Positions 34,180 through 44,142 of a stretch of DNA of 64,000 nucleotides are shown here, piece by piece. Within the stretch, counting starts at the first letter, position 1; each line of letters starts with the position of its first letter. A program made the translations under genes and the position numbers. Source of the stretch: an uncultured Acidobacteriia bacterium (GTDB lineage: Bacteria > Acidobacteriota > Terriglobia > Bryobacterales > Bryobacteraceae); the NCBI GenBank assembly GCA_903900705.1, contig CAIUOG010000045.1:17209-81208 (forward strand). Reading direction: 5' to 3'. Below the pieces are notes generated by a model. It saw nothing but the letters and a program-made list of their open reading frames with translations, did no database searches and was not told the DNA's origin.

Positions 34180-34794
34180 CTACGGCTGTTTTCCGGCGCC
34201 CTGCCCCAGCGCCATGCCGATTCGCCAGAGCGCAAAAGGCACGGCGGATTCGAGGATTGGCGCGGGGATGCCGAGCCCGCCGAGCGCGTCGCCGCGCAGG
34301 ATTCCGGCGAGACCGTGCATGACCGACCAGACGAAGAGAGCGTCGAGGTCCACGGGCGCGGCGGGGGGGCGGCCGGGCAGGCGCGCGATGGCTTCCCGCA
34401 GAAGCGAGAAGGCGTGCTCGGCGCGGCGCATCATTTCGGGATGTTCCGCAGGGTTGGGCAGGGGCGTTTCGAACATCAGCCGGTAATGAAGCGGGTGGTG
34501 TTGCGCGTATTCGAGGTAGGCCTTGCCCATATTCGCCATGTCTTCGTTGGGATCCGCACTGCGGGGCCGGCGGTCGAGGTGATCGGCAAAATCGGCGTAA
34601 GCGCGACTGACGACCTCGGCCAGGATATGGTCCCTGCTGCGAAAGTGCTTGTAAGGGGCCTGATGCGATACGTGGAGGCGGCGGGCCACTTCGCGGAGGC
34701 TCAGGTGTTCGAGACCGGACTCTCCAATAATGGCCAGCGCTTCTTCGACGCAGGCCTTACGCAGGTCCTCCGGTTTGGGCTTTGGCTTCGTCAT
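34180..34794 (-). CDS. TetR-family transcriptional regulator
   Basis: A 204-residue regulator. The N-terminal helix-turn-helix is GLEHLSLREVARRLHVSHQAPYKHFRSR (split: GLEHLSLREVARRLHV, SHQAPYKHF), with the ligand-binding domain behind it (ALFVWSVMHGLAGILRG). It overlaps the SDR gene by 38 bases, so the two are translationally linked. Two palindromic sites upstream of the SDR gene are good candidates for its operators, giving autoregulation of the SDR-TetR-DinB unit. Confidence 0.88.
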   Translation of the reverse strand: MTKPKPKPEDLRKACVEEALAIIGESGLEHLSLREVARRLHVSHQAPYKHFRSRDHILAEVVSRAYADFADHLDRRPRSADPNEDMANMGKAYLEYAQHHPLHYRLMFETPLPNPAEHPEMMRRAEHAFSLLREAIARLPGRPPAAPVDLDALFVWSVMHGLAGILRGDALGGLGIPAPILESAVPFALWRIGMALGQGAGKQP

Positions 34795-35626
34795 TCTGAT
34801 GGTTTGTCATGCCACCCATGACGAGGCTCATTACCCGGACCCGGCCCCGGCGGGGCAGAACCGCGAGGGAATATTCCAGCAATTTGGAGAGCGGGCCGGG
34901 ACGAACCGTCGTACGGTGGCCCAGAGACTTCAGTGTAGCGGCAGCGACGATCTCCGGGCCGGCGGCCAGACTCATGCGCATGTTGGCGCGGGCGGCGAAA
35001 CCGCTGCGGATGGGGCCCGGGGCGCAGGCGATCATGTCGACGCCGAGCGACCGGAGTTCGAGTCGCAGCGCTTCGGCGAGCGTCTGCACATAGGCCTTGG
35101 TGGCCGCGTAACCGGCTGCACGGGGGGTTCCCTGGAAGGCGAGCAGGGAGCTCATCAGGACCAGGCCGCCACGGCCCCGACGAGCGAGGCGTTGGCCGAC
35201 ATGCAGGCTCATTTCCATGACGGCGCGGCAGTTGACGTCGATCATGTGCCGTTCTTCGTCGAGGTTGGCGTCGAGAAATGACCCGGACGTGCCGAAGCCC
35301 GCCGCGGCGACGAGCAGACCGACGTCCAAATCCCGAGTCGTGGCGAGTACGCGCTCGACTTCTTCGGTCCGCGCGAGGTCAGCGGCGATTACGCGGGTAT
35401 CGATGCCTTGAGTCACCTGTAGTTCCGCCGCCAGCGCGGAGAGGGCTTCGGCGCGGCGCGCGACCAGGACGAGGTTTAAGCCCATGGACGAGAGTTGGAG
35501 GGCGAAGGCCCGTCCAATGCCGTCGGACGCGCCGGTGACGACGGCCCAGGGGCCGTAGCGCTCGCGCCAGCGTGCGAGGCGGGGAGTCGGGGTCTTGATT
35601 GCCGGATTGGTTTTCATTTCGTTCAT
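34757..35626 (-). CDS. Short-chain dehydrogenase/reductase
   Basis: A 289-residue NAD(P)-dependent oxidoreductase of the classical SDR type. The cofactor site is TGASDGIG, the NNAG-type motif appears as AAAGFG, and the catalytic Ser and YxxxK are in LMSSLLAFQGTPRAAGYAATKAY (split here as MSSLLAFQG and YAATK). The C-terminal PRRGRVRVMSLVMGGM suggests a lipid or membrane-associated substrate group, which is a guess. It is the first gene of the unit and the overlapping TetR regulator follows. Confidence 0.85.
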   Translation of the reverse strand: MNEMKTNPAIKTPTPRLARWRERYGPWAVVTGASDGIGRAFALQLSSMGLNLVLVARRAEALSALAAELQVTQGIDTRVIAADLARTEEVERVLATTRDLDVGLLVAAAGFGTSGSFLDANLDEERHMIDVNCRAVMEMSLHVGQRLARRGRGGLVLMSSLLAFQGTPRAAGYAATKAYVQTLAEALRLELRSLGVDMIACAPGPIRSGFAARANMRMSLAAGPEIVAAATLKSLGHRTTVRPGPLSKLLEYSLAVLPRRGRVRVMSLVMGGMTNHQNDEAKAQTGGPA

Positions 35627-35657
35627 GTTTATCGGCCAGCGTCCATCAGCCGATCAG

Positions 35658-35706
35658 GTTGACAGCGTCTACTAAATCGTCGCACGCGCAGGTAGACACT
35701 GTCAAC
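35658..35706. promoter_or_regulatory. Paired palindromic operators for the TetR unit
   Basis: GTTGACAGCGTCTAC (35658-35672) and GTAGACACTGTCAAC (35692-35706) are inverted copies with one mismatch. Each is itself a near-palindrome (T-x-GACA-x-TGTC-x-A). They lie 32 to 80 bases upstream of the SDR start, so two regulator dimers could cover the promoter. The neighbouring TetR gene makes self-regulation the likely reading. Confidence 0.6.
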
Positions 35707-36108
35707 ATTCGACGCATCCGAAAGGCCTTGTGCAATTGAGTACAGACGCCGACCCGCAGTTTTCCGGAGGAGGCGACCACAATGAGCAACGTGCCACTAC
35801 TTTCCGAGGCAAGGGATATGACGCCGGCAGAGGCTCCGAACGAGTCACAGCATGTATCCGGCAAGACATTGAATTTACGAAGGAAAGAGGCGGAACGACA
35901 CATTGAAGCGAGATCAGGGCTGGCAGGTTTTGACGTGGTGACGGGAGTTCAACGGGTGGCTGCCGGCGTGATGGCGGCAGGTGAGATCAGGGCAGGCGGT
36001 GAGGGAGGGTGGGTGCATCCGGGCGGGTTTTGTCGGGTTCGGCACCCTCATACGGCCGGGAGATCGGCTTGCGGCGCAATCTGTGATACGACATACTGTC
36101 ACTACCCG
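35707..36108. other. Intergenic stretch upstream of the hybrid kinase
   Basis: The reading frame of the kinase stays open back to 35782, which would add 109 residues. That part reads as low-complexity, Gly- and Arg-rich sequence with no domain, and the membrane segment normally near the N-terminus would then be internal. I see no other gene here. Confidence 0.5.
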
Positions 36109-39100
36109 ATGAACAAGTCCGAGACGGTGGCGAGACGGGAAACCGATGGTCTCCATGTTGCCGTCCTCATGGTGCTCGCTTCCGCCATTGGTTACGGCGG
36201 GTATCAGTTCTATTCCACCCAGAAACAGGTGATTGAATCCGGGTTGCACCGGCAACTGGTCGAGATCGCCGCGGCGAAGGTGAGTCAGGTGAGCGTCTGG
36301 CGGCAGGAGAGAATGGGCGACGCCGCTCTTGCCGCCGTCGAGGCTCGTTTGATGCCTGATGTGCAACAGGTCCTGCATTCGCGGGGTACGCCGGAAGCCC
36401 GCCGGCGGACCTTGGAATGGATGGAGGCGCTCCGGTCGAATTACCGATACGCGAACATCGTCCTGCTTAACTCCGACGGACAGAGCCTCCTCACAACCGG
36501 TGAGCGGTTGGGCACGGAGGATCTTTATGCGGAGATGGTTCGGGAATCGGCGCGGGCACCCAACGGCTGGGCGTTTCGGGAATATCATAGCGATCCCAGA
36601 GTTGTACGACCTCATTTTGTTTTGGGCGTGCGGCTGAGAACGGACCAGGGCGAGACTTCCGGCGTGATGCTGATGGGAATCGATCCCCAGGTTACGGTAT
36701 ATCCCTCGATCATGAAATGGCCGACGGACAGCCGGACCGGCGAGGTGTTCCTGGTACGCCGGGATGGTGATCGCGTTCTGATTCTGAGTGATCTCCGGCG
36801 GGGACCGGAAGCGGCGATGCAACTGGAGGGCCTGGGGACTAAGACACTGTCCCCGGCGGTGCGGGCGGTGGTTTCGCAGGGGATCGCGAGGGGCGTCGAT
36901 AAGAGCGGCGTGGAGGTGATCGCGACAGCCTTGCGGGTACCGGGCGACGGCAAGGACTGGTTTGTCGTTTCTCAGATTCACGCGGAGGAGGCGTACCAAC
37001 CGGTGCGGGATCTCCGCATGATGGTCCTTCTGGTGAGCGTGCTGCTCTTTCTGGCGTGTGCGGCGGGTGTGGGACTGATCTGGCGGCATCAGGTCTCTAT
37101 GAGCTACCAGCAGCGATACGAGAGCGAGCAGGAGCGAAGGGCGTTGCTGGGGCATTATGACTACCTGACCCGCAATGCAAACGACGCGATTCTGCTTCTC
37201 GATGAAAGCGGTGCGATCCGGGCGGCGAATGACAGGGCGACCGAGTTCTTCGGGTACAGCAAAGAGGAATTGGTCCAGCTGAATATAAGGCAGCTGAAGA
37301 CTTCGCAAACGATGGCGGAGTTCGACAAAGCCTGGGAGAAGCTGCACCGGGAAGGAAGCCTGCTTTATGAAACCATGAACCGGCGGAAAGATGGCCGTGA
37401 AATGGCGACAGAGGTCAGCGTCCGGGTGATTGATGTGGACGGCCACAAATACTCCCAGAGCATCGTGCGCGACATTACGGACCGCAAGCAGGCTGAACGG
37501 CAGATCCGGAGACTCAATCGACTCTACGCGGTGCTGAGCCGCAGTGGCCGGGCGATGGTGAAGGCGCGGACGGAAGGCGAGCTGCTGGACGCGGTGTGCG
37601 GGATTGCTTCGGAATCGGGAGGCTTTGCGCTGGCGGTGATCACGAGGCTGGATCCGGACACGCATCAACTGATCCCGGTGGCGGCGGCTGGGGACAGCCG
37701 TGACTATCTGGAGGGCGTGGAGATGAGTGCGGCTGACGTTCCGGTGGGACGCGGGCCGGCCGGCACGAGCGTGAGGGAACTTCGACCGGTGATCTGCAAC
37801 GATATTCCGACGGACCCGGCGATGACGCCGTGGAGGGAGATGGCTGCCCGGTACAATCTGCGGTCTTCGATTTCCCTTCCTTTGATTCGAGCTGGCGGGG
37901 TGATCGGGCACCTGGGGCTTTACGCGACGGATTCCGGGTTCTTCGATGAGGAGGAGGCTGCGCTGGCGGGCGAGATTGCCGAGAGCGTGTCTCATGCGCT
38001 GGACACCCTGAGTCAGGACCAACAAAGGCGGCGAGCCGAGGAGGAACTGCAAGTCAGCCGCGAGCGACTGGAACTGGTGCTGGACGCCAGCGATGAGGGC
38101 TATTGGGATTGGAATCTGCTTTCCACAGAAGCACACCAAAGCCCCCGCTACGAGACGCTGCTGGGATACAAGCCAGGGGAACTGGAACCCGGTTATCTGC
38201 CGTGGCGCGGGATGGTGCATCCCGAGGATCTGCAGGCCACGGATCAGAAGTTCCATGAATTCATCCAGAACGGCACCAGCAGTTTTTCGTGCGAATATCG
38301 CATGCGCCGCAAGAGCGGGGACTACGTCTGGGTGATCTGCCGGGGGAAGGTGGTGGAGCGGGATCAAACCGGCCGGCCCATCCGGGTTGTGGGTACGATT
38401 GGGGATATCACGGAGCGGAAACAACTGGAAGCGCAGTTTCTGCAGGCACAGAAGCTCGAAAGTGTAGGCCGGCTGGCGGGCGGGGTGGCGCACGACTTCA
38501 ACAACCTGCTGACCGTAATCAACGGCTACAGTTCCCTGCTGATGAAGCGGCTGCGGGAAGGAGACCCACACCGGCAACAAATACAGCAGATTCTTCAGGC
38601 CGGCGAGCAGGCGGCCAACCTCACGCAGCAGCTTCTGGTTTTCAGCCGCAAGCAAATTGTGGAACCACAGGCCCTGAGGCTGAACGTGGAAGTCAGCCAG
38701 GCGCAGAAGATGCTTCAGCGCATCGTGGGCGAGGATATCGAACTGACGATTGACTTGCGGGCGAAGCCGGATGGAGTGATGGCGGATCGCGGCCAGATCC
38801 ACCAGGTACTGATGAACCTTGTGGTCAACGCGAGGGACGCGATGCCAAACGGGGGCAGGATCCGACTCGCGACGGAGAACCACGACCTGAGGCCGGAAGA
38901 AACGATGGAGGGGTCGGGGGAAACTCCGGGTTCCTATGTTGTTCTGACAGTGTCCGACAACGGGCTTGGAATGGACGAGAAGACGCGGCTAAGAATATTC
39001 GAACCCTTCTTCACCACAAAAGAGGTGGGCAAAGGCACCGGACTGGGCCTGGCGACGGTCTATGGCATTGTGAGGCAGAGCGGCGGATTTATTCGCCTGG

Positions 39101-39576
39101 AGAGCGAACCGGGCGAGGGTGCGACCTTCCGGATTTGTCTGCCGCTGGTTGCGGCGAATTCGGTGGAGGGAAAGGCGGCTGTGCCGTGCGAGACCGCCGG
39201 TACGGAGAGGATTCTGCTTGTCGAAGATCAGGAACAGGTTCGCACGCTGGCGGCAGAAAGCCTGCGAATGTATGGCTACTCGGTGGTGACGGCGGCCAAT
39301 GCCGAAGAGGCATTGGCGCAGGCGAGACGGATTCGCGAGCCAATCGACCTGCTGCTGGCGGATGTAGTGATGCCGGGAATCAGTGGCACGGTGCTGGCGA
39401 AGAAGATCCTGGAGTTCAGGACGGAGACCCGTGTGCTGTTCATGTCGGGCTACACGGAAGAGGCGCTTGGAAGGAACGGGGTAATCGAGGCAGGGACGAA
39501 GTATTTGCAGAAGCCGTTTACGCCGGACAGCCTGGCGGCGCGGGTGAGGCAGGTTCTGGACATAGAAATACTGTGA
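36109..39576 (+). CDS. Hybrid sensor histidine kinase with PAS, GAF and receiver domains
   Basis: An 1155-residue inner-membrane kinase. In order: membrane segment about 16-36, periplasmic sensor region about 40-300 (four-helix or Cache-like, with [15 protein letters not shown]), second membrane segment about 302-327, PAS about 350-465 ([21 protein letters not shown]), GAF about 480-635, PAS/PAC about 655-775 ([19 protein letters not shown]), HisKA with H795 in [11 protein letters not shown], HATPase ([24 protein letters not shown]) and a C-terminal receiver with D1085 in [10 protein letters not shown]. Such ntrB-like hybrids pass phosphate to another protein; no response regulator lies beside it. 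ATG 36109 is the best start. Confidence 0.9.
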   Translation: MNKSETVARRETDGLHVAVLMVLASAIGYGGYQFYSTQKQVIESGLHRQLVEIAAAKVSQVSVWRQERMGDAALAAVEARLMPDVQQVLHSRGTPEARRRTLEWMEALRSNYRYANIVLLNSDGQSLLTTGERLGTEDLYAEMVRESARAPNGWAFREYHSDPRVVRPHFVLGVRLRTDQGETSGVMLMGIDPQVTVYPSIMKWPTDSRTGEVFLVRRDGDRVLILSDLRRGPEAAMQLEGLGTKTLSPAVRAVVSQGIARGVDKSGVEVIATALRVPGDGKDWFVVSQIHAEEAYQPVRDLRMMVLLVSVLLFLACAAGVGLIWRHQVSMSYQQRYESEQERRALLGHYDYLTRNANDAILLLDESGAIRAANDRATEFFGYSKEELVQLNIRQLKTSQTMAEFDKAWEKLHREGSLLYETMNRRKDGREMATEVSVRVIDVDGHKYSQSIVRDITDRKQAERQIRRLNRLYAVLSRSGRAMVKARTEGELLDAVCGIASESGGFALAVITRLDPDTHQLIPVAAAGDSRDYLEGVEMSAADVPVGRGPAGTSVRELRPVICNDIPTDPAMTPWREMAARYNLRSSISLPLIRAGGVIGHLGLYATDSGFFDEEEAALAGEIAESVSHALDTLSQDQQRRRAEEELQVSRERLELVLDASDEGYWDWNLLSTEAHQSPRYETLLGYKPGELEPGYLPWRGMVHPEDLQATDQKFHEFIQNGTSSFSCEYRMRRKSGDYVWVICRGKVVERDQTGRPIRVVGTIGDITERKQLEAQFLQAQKLESVGRLAGGVAHDFNNLLTVINGYSSLLMKRLREGDPHRQQIQQILQAGEQAANLTQQLLVFSRKQIVEPQALRLNVEVSQAQKMLQRIVGEDIELTIDLRAKPDGVMADRGQIHQVLMNLVVNARDAMPNGGRIRLATENHDLRPEETMEGSGETPGSYVVLTVSDNGLGMDEKTRLRIFEPFFTTKEVGKGTGLGLATVYGIVRQSGGFIRLESEPGEGATFRICLPLVAANSVEGKAAVPCETAGTERILLVEDQEQVRTLAAESLRMYGYSVVTAANAEEALAQARRIREPIDLLLADVVMPGISGTVLAKKILEFRTETRVLFMSGYTEEALGRNGVIEAGTKYLQKPFTPDSLAARVRQVLDIEIL

Positions 39577-39583
39577 CGGAGGT

Positions 39584-39614
39584 GACTGCAAACCGGGCAT
39601 ACCGGCCCGCAGTC
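39584..39614. terminator. Hairpin between convergent kinase and molybdenum hydroxylase genes
   Basis: GACTGC (39584-39589) and GCAGTC (39609-39614) pair around an inner CCGG-GCATA-CCGG hairpin. It lies in the 52-bp gap between two convergent gene ends and could end transcription from both sides. No T tract follows. Confidence 0.45.
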
Positions 39615-39628
39615 CGACCAAATGGGGC

Positions 39629-41971
39629 CTATACGCCCGCGGCCCTGAGGGCGGCCAAGACGCGTTCGGGACGGAACGGGACTCTGCGGAGGCGAACGCC
39701 GGTGGCGTCATGGATGGCGTTGGCGACGGCGGCCATGGTGGGTTTGAGGCAGGCTTCACCGGCGCCGTAGAGCGGGAGATCGGGACGGCCGGGGTTGGGG
39801 TCTCCGTTCACGATGACGATTTCGACGCTTGCGGGGACGTCGGCGTGGCGGAGCGTGGGGTGAGAGATCCAGTCCACGCTGGTCACCCGTTCGGTGTTGA
39901 AGCGGACTTCCTCGTGCAGGGAACGGCTGAGACCGTGGAGCATGCCGCATTCGAGGCTGGTGAGAAGGCTTTGGGGATTCACCACAAAGCCGCAATCGTG
40001 CGCGCAGACCATGCGTTTGGCCCAGACATGGCCGGTTTCACGGTTGACCTCGACTTCGACGATCTGGGCGACCATGGACTGGCCACGGAAGGTATAGGCG
40101 ATGCCGCGACCGGTCAGGATTTTCCCGGAACCGCGGGGCTTGCCGGAAGGCCGGGAATCCCAGCCGTACTTTTGCGCGGCGGCCTTCAGCACGGCAAGGG
40201 AACGGGCGCGGCGGAAACCGCTGTCGTCGCCCGTGCCGGCCTCCAACAACTTCAGACGGAAGTCCAGGGGATCGGCCTGGATGGCCGCGGCCACTTCATC
40301 GATGAAGGACTCGGAAGCGAAGGCGGCCTGCGGGCCGTTGGGGTCGCGCAGATTGCCGGTGCGGAGAGGAGTCTCCCAGATGGCCGGTAAGGCAACGACA
40401 TCGCCGCGCATGCCGCGATTCGGAATGGCGTACATATCCGAAGGAGTGGCGGCGCTTCCGGCGGCGGGCTTTTCGCGCCGCTGTCCCATGAGTTGCGCGA
40501 TAAGCGTGGTATCGGGTTCGTTGTAGCCCAGGTGATTGTAGTCGCACGAACGGGCTTCGTAGGAATACCCGTTCAGGTTCCCCTCGTTATCGAGAGCGGC
40601 GCGCATCTTCACAAGGAAGGCGGGCGATTTCGAATCCCACGCGGTTTCCTCGTCGCGCATCCACTGCATACGGACGGGCCGGCCGAGTTCGTGAGCGAGC
40701 CAGGCGGCTTCGCAGGCCGCGTCTTCCGCGGCGGTGCGGCCAAAGCCCTGAGAGCCCGGCATGTAGACGACGCGCACGCGGTCGTGCGGCAGGCCGAGAA
40801 AGGTGGCTACGCCGCGGCGCATTCCGTACGTCTTCATGTCGTTCGAGTAGATGGTCATCTGGCCGTTCGAAGGATCGGCAATGGCATGAGCCGGGCCAAA
40901 CGCGGTATGACCCTGGAAGGGGATTTCATACTCGGCTTCGATGACTTTGGCCGCATTTTGGAAGGCCCGGGCGGGGTCGCCCACAACGAGGGCGCCGGCT
41001 TCCGGCCCGGCAGTGGATACGGCGACGGGTTTGGCGGTCCGGAGATAGTTGAAGAGATCGTCAGACGACGGGAAGGGCGCGGTGGCGGGCTTTTGCCAGG
41101 TGGTCTTCAACTGGCGGGCGGCCCGAACGGCCTGCTCCTCGCGTTCGCAGACCACGGCGACATAGTTGCCCTTGCTCATTACTTTGATGAAGCCCGGCAG
41201 GGACTTCACGGAAGATTCATCAATGCCCGTGAGGGTGGCGCAGGCATAGGGAGGTTTCACGTTGCGGGCATGCACCATGCCGGGCAGCTTCACGTCGACC
41301 GAGTATTTCGTGGTGGCGTCGACCTTGCCGGGGATATCGTCTCGGCGGGTGGGCTTGCCGGCGTATTTCAGTTCCGGGATGGTTTTGATTTTCGCCTTAC
41401 CGTTGACGTTCAAGGCGTTGTTACCGCTGAGGGTGATGTTGAATTTCCCGCCGCCGATCAGGTCGCCGTAGGTGACGTGTCTGGACGGGTCGGTTTTGAC
41501 AGTGACTACTCCTTCGGACACGGCGAGCTGATCGAGGGGAACGGCGAAGCGGGCGGAGGCCATTTCGAGCAGCGCGCGGCGGGCTTCGGCGGCGGCGCGG
41601 CGCATGGGCAGAGAGTCGCGTTCCATGGCGCTGGAGCCGCCGGAGCCGATCTGATCGACGGTGATGTCGGTGCTGCCCATGATGCAGGTGGTGTTGTCGA
41701 ACGCGATGTCGAGTTCGTCGGACATGAGTTGACGGAAGCCGGTTCCGGTGCCCTGCCCGGGGTCGGTTTTGCCGACGTAGAAGGTGGCGGTATTGTTCTG
41801 GTGAATGACGATCCAGGAGTCGAGTCTGGTGGGGTCGACAAGCGGATAGGGGCCGGGTGCGTCGGCGGCGGGGCTGGCCGGGGCGGCGAAGCCGATGAAG
41901 AGGAGACCGGCGGTGGTGAGGAAGCCGCGCCGGTGCGTGAGCAGGATGTCCTCGACGTTTTGGGGAATCAT
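39629..41971 (-). CDS. Molybdenum hydroxylase large subunit (aldehyde/nicotinate dehydrogenase type)
   Basis: A 780-residue protein of the xanthine oxidase family, of the kind named isoquinoline 1-oxidoreductase beta subunit. It has a Tat signal (HRRGFLTTAGLLFIGFAAP), so it acts in the periplasm, exported with its small subunit. Visible blocks: VGKTDPGQGTGTGFRQLMSD, EYEIPFQGHTAFGPAHA, MPGSQGFGRTAAEDAACEAA and the C-terminal YGAGEACLKPTMAAVANAIH with the catalytic Glu segment. It binds the molybdopterin-cytosine dinucleotide cofactor and hydroxylates an aldehyde or N-heterocycle. Its start overlaps the small-subunit stop (ATGA). No FAD subunit or cytochrome gene is next to it. Confidence 0.86.
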   Translation of the reverse strand: MIPQNVEDILLTHRRGFLTTAGLLFIGFAAPASPAADAPGPYPLVDPTRLDSWIVIHQNNTATFYVGKTDPGQGTGTGFRQLMSDELDIAFDNTTCIMGSTDITVDQIGSGGSSAMERDSLPMRRAAAEARRALLEMASARFAVPLDQLAVSEGVVTVKTDPSRHVTYGDLIGGGKFNITLSGNNALNVNGKAKIKTIPELKYAGKPTRRDDIPGKVDATTKYSVDVKLPGMVHARNVKPPYACATLTGIDESSVKSLPGFIKVMSKGNYVAVVCEREEQAVRAARQLKTTWQKPATAPFPSSDDLFNYLRTAKPVAVSTAGPEAGALVVGDPARAFQNAAKVIEAEYEIPFQGHTAFGPAHAIADPSNGQMTIYSNDMKTYGMRRGVATFLGLPHDRVRVVYMPGSQGFGRTAAEDAACEAAWLAHELGRPVRMQWMRDEETAWDSKSPAFLVKMRAALDNEGNLNGYSYEARSCDYNHLGYNEPDTTLIAQLMGQRREKPAAGSAATPSDMYAIPNRGMRGDVVALPAIWETPLRTGNLRDPNGPQAAFASESFIDEVAAAIQADPLDFRLKLLEAGTGDDSGFRRARSLAVLKAAAQKYGWDSRPSGKPRGSGKILTGRGIAYTFRGQSMVAQIVEVEVNRETGHVWAKRMVCAHDCGFVVNPQSLLTSLECGMLHGLSRSLHEEVRFNTERVTSVDWISHPTLRHADVPASVEIVIVNGDPNPGRPDLPLYGAGEACLKPTMAAVANAIHDATGVRLRRVPFRPERVLAALRAAGV

Positions 41972-42468
41972 GCGACCACCTCTTTTTCCTGAGCGGCGTT
42001 GTCCAGAGCGGCGACGGTTTTGGCGGCGCGCTTGATGGCGGCCTGGACGCGGTTGTAGGACATACAGCGACAGAGGGTGTTGTTCATGGTGTCGCGGATC
42101 TGCGCATCGGTAGGGTGGGGATTTTTGTCGAGCATCACCTTCGCGGTCATGATTTGCCCGTTCTGACAGAAGCCGCACTGGGGCGCCTGCTCATCGATCC
42201 ACGCCTGCTGGAGGGGGTGGAGCTGGCCGTTGCGGGAGAGGCCTTCGAGGGTGGTGATTTCACCCCGGACGGCCGAAACGGGAAGGATGCACGAGCGGAC
42301 GGCGGCGCCGTTCAGGATGACGGTGCAGGCGCCGCATTGTCCGAGTCCGCAGCCAAAGTGGGGGCCTTGCAGATTCAGGTCGTTGCGAAGGATGTAGAGG
42401 AGGGGCGTGGTGGGGTCGACATCCACCGTATGTGTCCCGCCGTTTACCTTCAGGGTGATTTTACTCAT
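41968..42468 (-). CDS. [2Fe-2S] small subunit of molybdenum hydroxylase
   Basis: A 166-residue protein with two [2Fe-2S] clusters. The plant-ferredoxin-type group is in GPHFGCGLGQCGACTV and RSCILPV, and the helical-domain group is in QCGFCQNGQIM and NNTLCRCMSYNRV. It passes electrons out of the large subunit. It has no signal peptide of its own and should be carried out by the Tat signal of the large subunit. ATG 42468 is used. It starts 107 bases after the end of the GrdB-like gene, so it may share that transcript. Confidence 0.9.
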   Translation of the reverse strand: MSKITLKVNGGTHTVDVDPTTPLLYILRNDLNLQGPHFGCGLGQCGACTVILNGAAVRSCILPVSAVRGEITTLEGLSRNGQLHPLQQAWIDEQAPQCGFCQNGQIMTAKVMLDKNPHPTDAQIRDTMNNTLCRCMSYNRVQAAIKRAAKTVAALDNAAQEKEVVA

Positions 42469-42575
42469 TGCGCACGTTCCTTGGGGCCGTCCGGATGATG
42501 GCAACCGGCTTTATGATATCGCTGTCAGAGCCGGACGCGTGATGGCGGTGCGGCGGCGCGGCGGAAATCAATGGA

Positions 42576-43331
42576 TCAGGCGGGGGGAAGCGAAGGTTCG
42601 GAGAAGTTCGTCACGAGCTGGTCCCCGGGGGCGCTGGTCAGGAGGCTGAGAGCGGCCAGCATGATGCTCTTCTGCAGGACGGGATCGTGAGGTTCTCCGA
42701 GCGGGTAGCCGAGAGGGCGGTCCACGATCAGCACGCGCGGCGGGTTGACGCGCTTTGTGACTTCCATAAGAAGGGAAATGGAGACGGTGGCGATTCCCGC
42801 TCTTTCGATGATGCTCTGCAACAACCCGGCGGCCTGATGGCAGAAAGGGCAGACCGGGGCGAGCAGGACGCCATCCACACGGTCTTCCAGTAACTGGCGC
42901 GCAATCTCTGGCCCGCTCTCCGCGAGGAGACGGGCGGGGGCGATGATCGAACCCATGATGCTGTAATGCCGGGGCGCGGCTTCGCCGATGAGCCCGGCAT
43001 CGATCAACTCGCGCAAGCGGTCGAGCGGCAGCGTTAAATTCCGGTCCGCTTCAATGCCGGAGTGGTCGAAGGCGTCGCTCGATTGCCCGATCCGCAAGGT
43101 ATCCGCCGGGGTGCCCCAGGGAATTTCGCGGAAAGAGCAATCGTCATGGCGGAAAGATTGGTCGAAGGGCGCCTGGCCTGGCAGGTAGAAACCCGCCGTC
43201 GTGATCAGCGCAATGCGAGCCTGTTTCAGCGACTTATTCAGACGAGCGCCGGGCCGCCAATCGACGTGGCGGAACGGATAGCCCTGGATCAGCACCCGGT
43301 ATTTGAGTTTCAGGTCCGAGAGTTGTGCCAT
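42576..43331 (-). CDS. GrdB-like (glycine/proline reductase selenoprotein B family) protein
   Basis: A 251-residue protein similar to the single-domain relatives of GrdB/PrdB, the substrate-activating subunits of glycine and proline reductases. Seen: ARIALITTAGFYLPGQAPF near the start, RHDDCSFREIP with DHSGIEADRN, and LLAPVCPFCHQAAGLLQSII. In the true reductases a selenocysteine lies in the second half; here the pair C161-C164 (CPFC) lies at that place and no TGA is read through. The family reaction outside anaerobic reductases is not known. ATG 43331 follows the methyltransferase stop by one base, and four other genes run into it from upstream. Confidence 0.65.
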   Translation of the reverse strand: MAQLSDLKLKYRVLIQGYPFRHVDWRPGARLNKSLKQARIALITTAGFYLPGQAPFDQSFRHDDCSFREIPWGTPADTLRIGQSSDAFDHSGIEADRNLTLPLDRLRELIDAGLIGEAAPRHYSIMGSIIAPARLLAESGPEIARQLLEDRVDGVLLAPVCPFCHQAAGLLQSIIERAGIATVSISLLMEVTKRVNPPRVLIVDRPLGYPLGEPHDPVLQKSIMLAALSLLTSAPGDQLVTNFSEPSLPPA

Positions 43332-43332
43332 A

Positions 43333-44142
43333 TCATGCAGCGGGAACGGGGGTGCGACCGGTAAGAATCGCGTAGCCCAGGGTCCGCGCGCGAACCGCGT
43401 CTGAGGCGGCGCGCGCCATGGACTTCGCCTGGGTGAAGTCGACGCCGCCAAGATCGATTTTTTTCAGTTTGCTCATGATTTCGACACCGAGGAGTTTGCC
43501 CTGAATATCGCGCACCATTTCGGCGAGCGCCTCGTCGTGCGGTTCCATGGCGACATTCACCAGACCGGCGGATTCGAGATAGCCGGCGTATTCGGCGACG
43601 GGCCTCGCGTCGGCGATGCAGGCAACCCAGGCGAGCAGACCGGTCAACTCCGGCGGGAGCGTCGCGGCGCGGGTGAGATCGCTCAAACCGACCTGGCCAC
43701 CGGGTTTGAGAACGCGAACAAACTCCGCGGCGGCCTGGGCCTTGTCGGGGAACGTGCAAAATGCACACTCGCAGATGACGGCATCAAAGCTGAGAGCCGG
43801 GAAATCGATTTTCTCGGCGTCGCCCTGACAGATCCGGATGAGTGAAGCGGCAGGGGATTGCGCGGCGCGGACGGACGACTGCCTGACGTTTTCCGGCCCG
43901 AAGTCGATGCCGACGACTTCACAGCCGAAGGTTTCGGCAAGAAAGATGGCGCTTTCGCCCTTACCGCTGGCGACATCGAGAACGCGCATGCCTGGCCGGA
44001 GACCGAGGTTTTCCCCGAGACGGCGGGTGAGACGAAGACCGCCGGGGTGAAACGAGTCGCCGAGCAGCATACGCGCGAGATCGCTTTCATAGAGCGTGGC
44101 GCAACAGGATTTGAGTTCGCCGGCCGTTGTTTCGGGGCTCAT
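43333..44142 (-). CDS. SAM-dependent methyltransferase
   Basis: A 269-residue class I methyltransferase. The SAM site is MRVLDVASGKGESAIF (about 52-67), with VVGIDFG and FDAVICECAFCTFPD as further motifs, and LKPGGQVGLSDL. Before the fold come a Cys pair (C13-C14) and DSFHPGGLRLTRRLGENLGL. That leader resembles methyltransferases found beside radical SAM enzymes of the TrsS/TrsM kind, from memory. C75-type cysteines in CECAFC are unusual for a small-molecule methylase; arsenite methylation was considered but the three-cysteine ArsM pattern is not complete. The start overlaps the radical SAM stop (ATGA). Confidence 0.75.
   Translation of the reverse strand: MSPETTAGELKSCCATLYESDLARMLLGDSFHPGGLRLTRRLGENLGLRPGMRVLDVASGKGESAIFLAETFGCEVVGIDFGPENVRQSSVRAAQSPAASLIRICQGDAEKIDFPALSFDAVICECAFCTFPDKAQAAAEFVRVLKPGGQVGLSDLTRAATLPPELTGLLAWVACIADARPVAEYAGYLESAGLVNVAMEPHDEALAEMVRDIQGKLLGVEIMSKLKKIDLGGVDFTQAKSMARAASDAVRARTLGYAILTGRTPVPAA

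Noticed and set aside
42576..43331. Selenocysteine in the GrdB-like protein
   Set aside because: The frame contains no internal TGA; Cys codons occupy the likely place.
43333..44142. Arsenite methyltransferase (ArsM)
   Set aside because: The three conserved arsenic-binding cysteines of ArsM are not found in the right order, and no ars genes are nearby.
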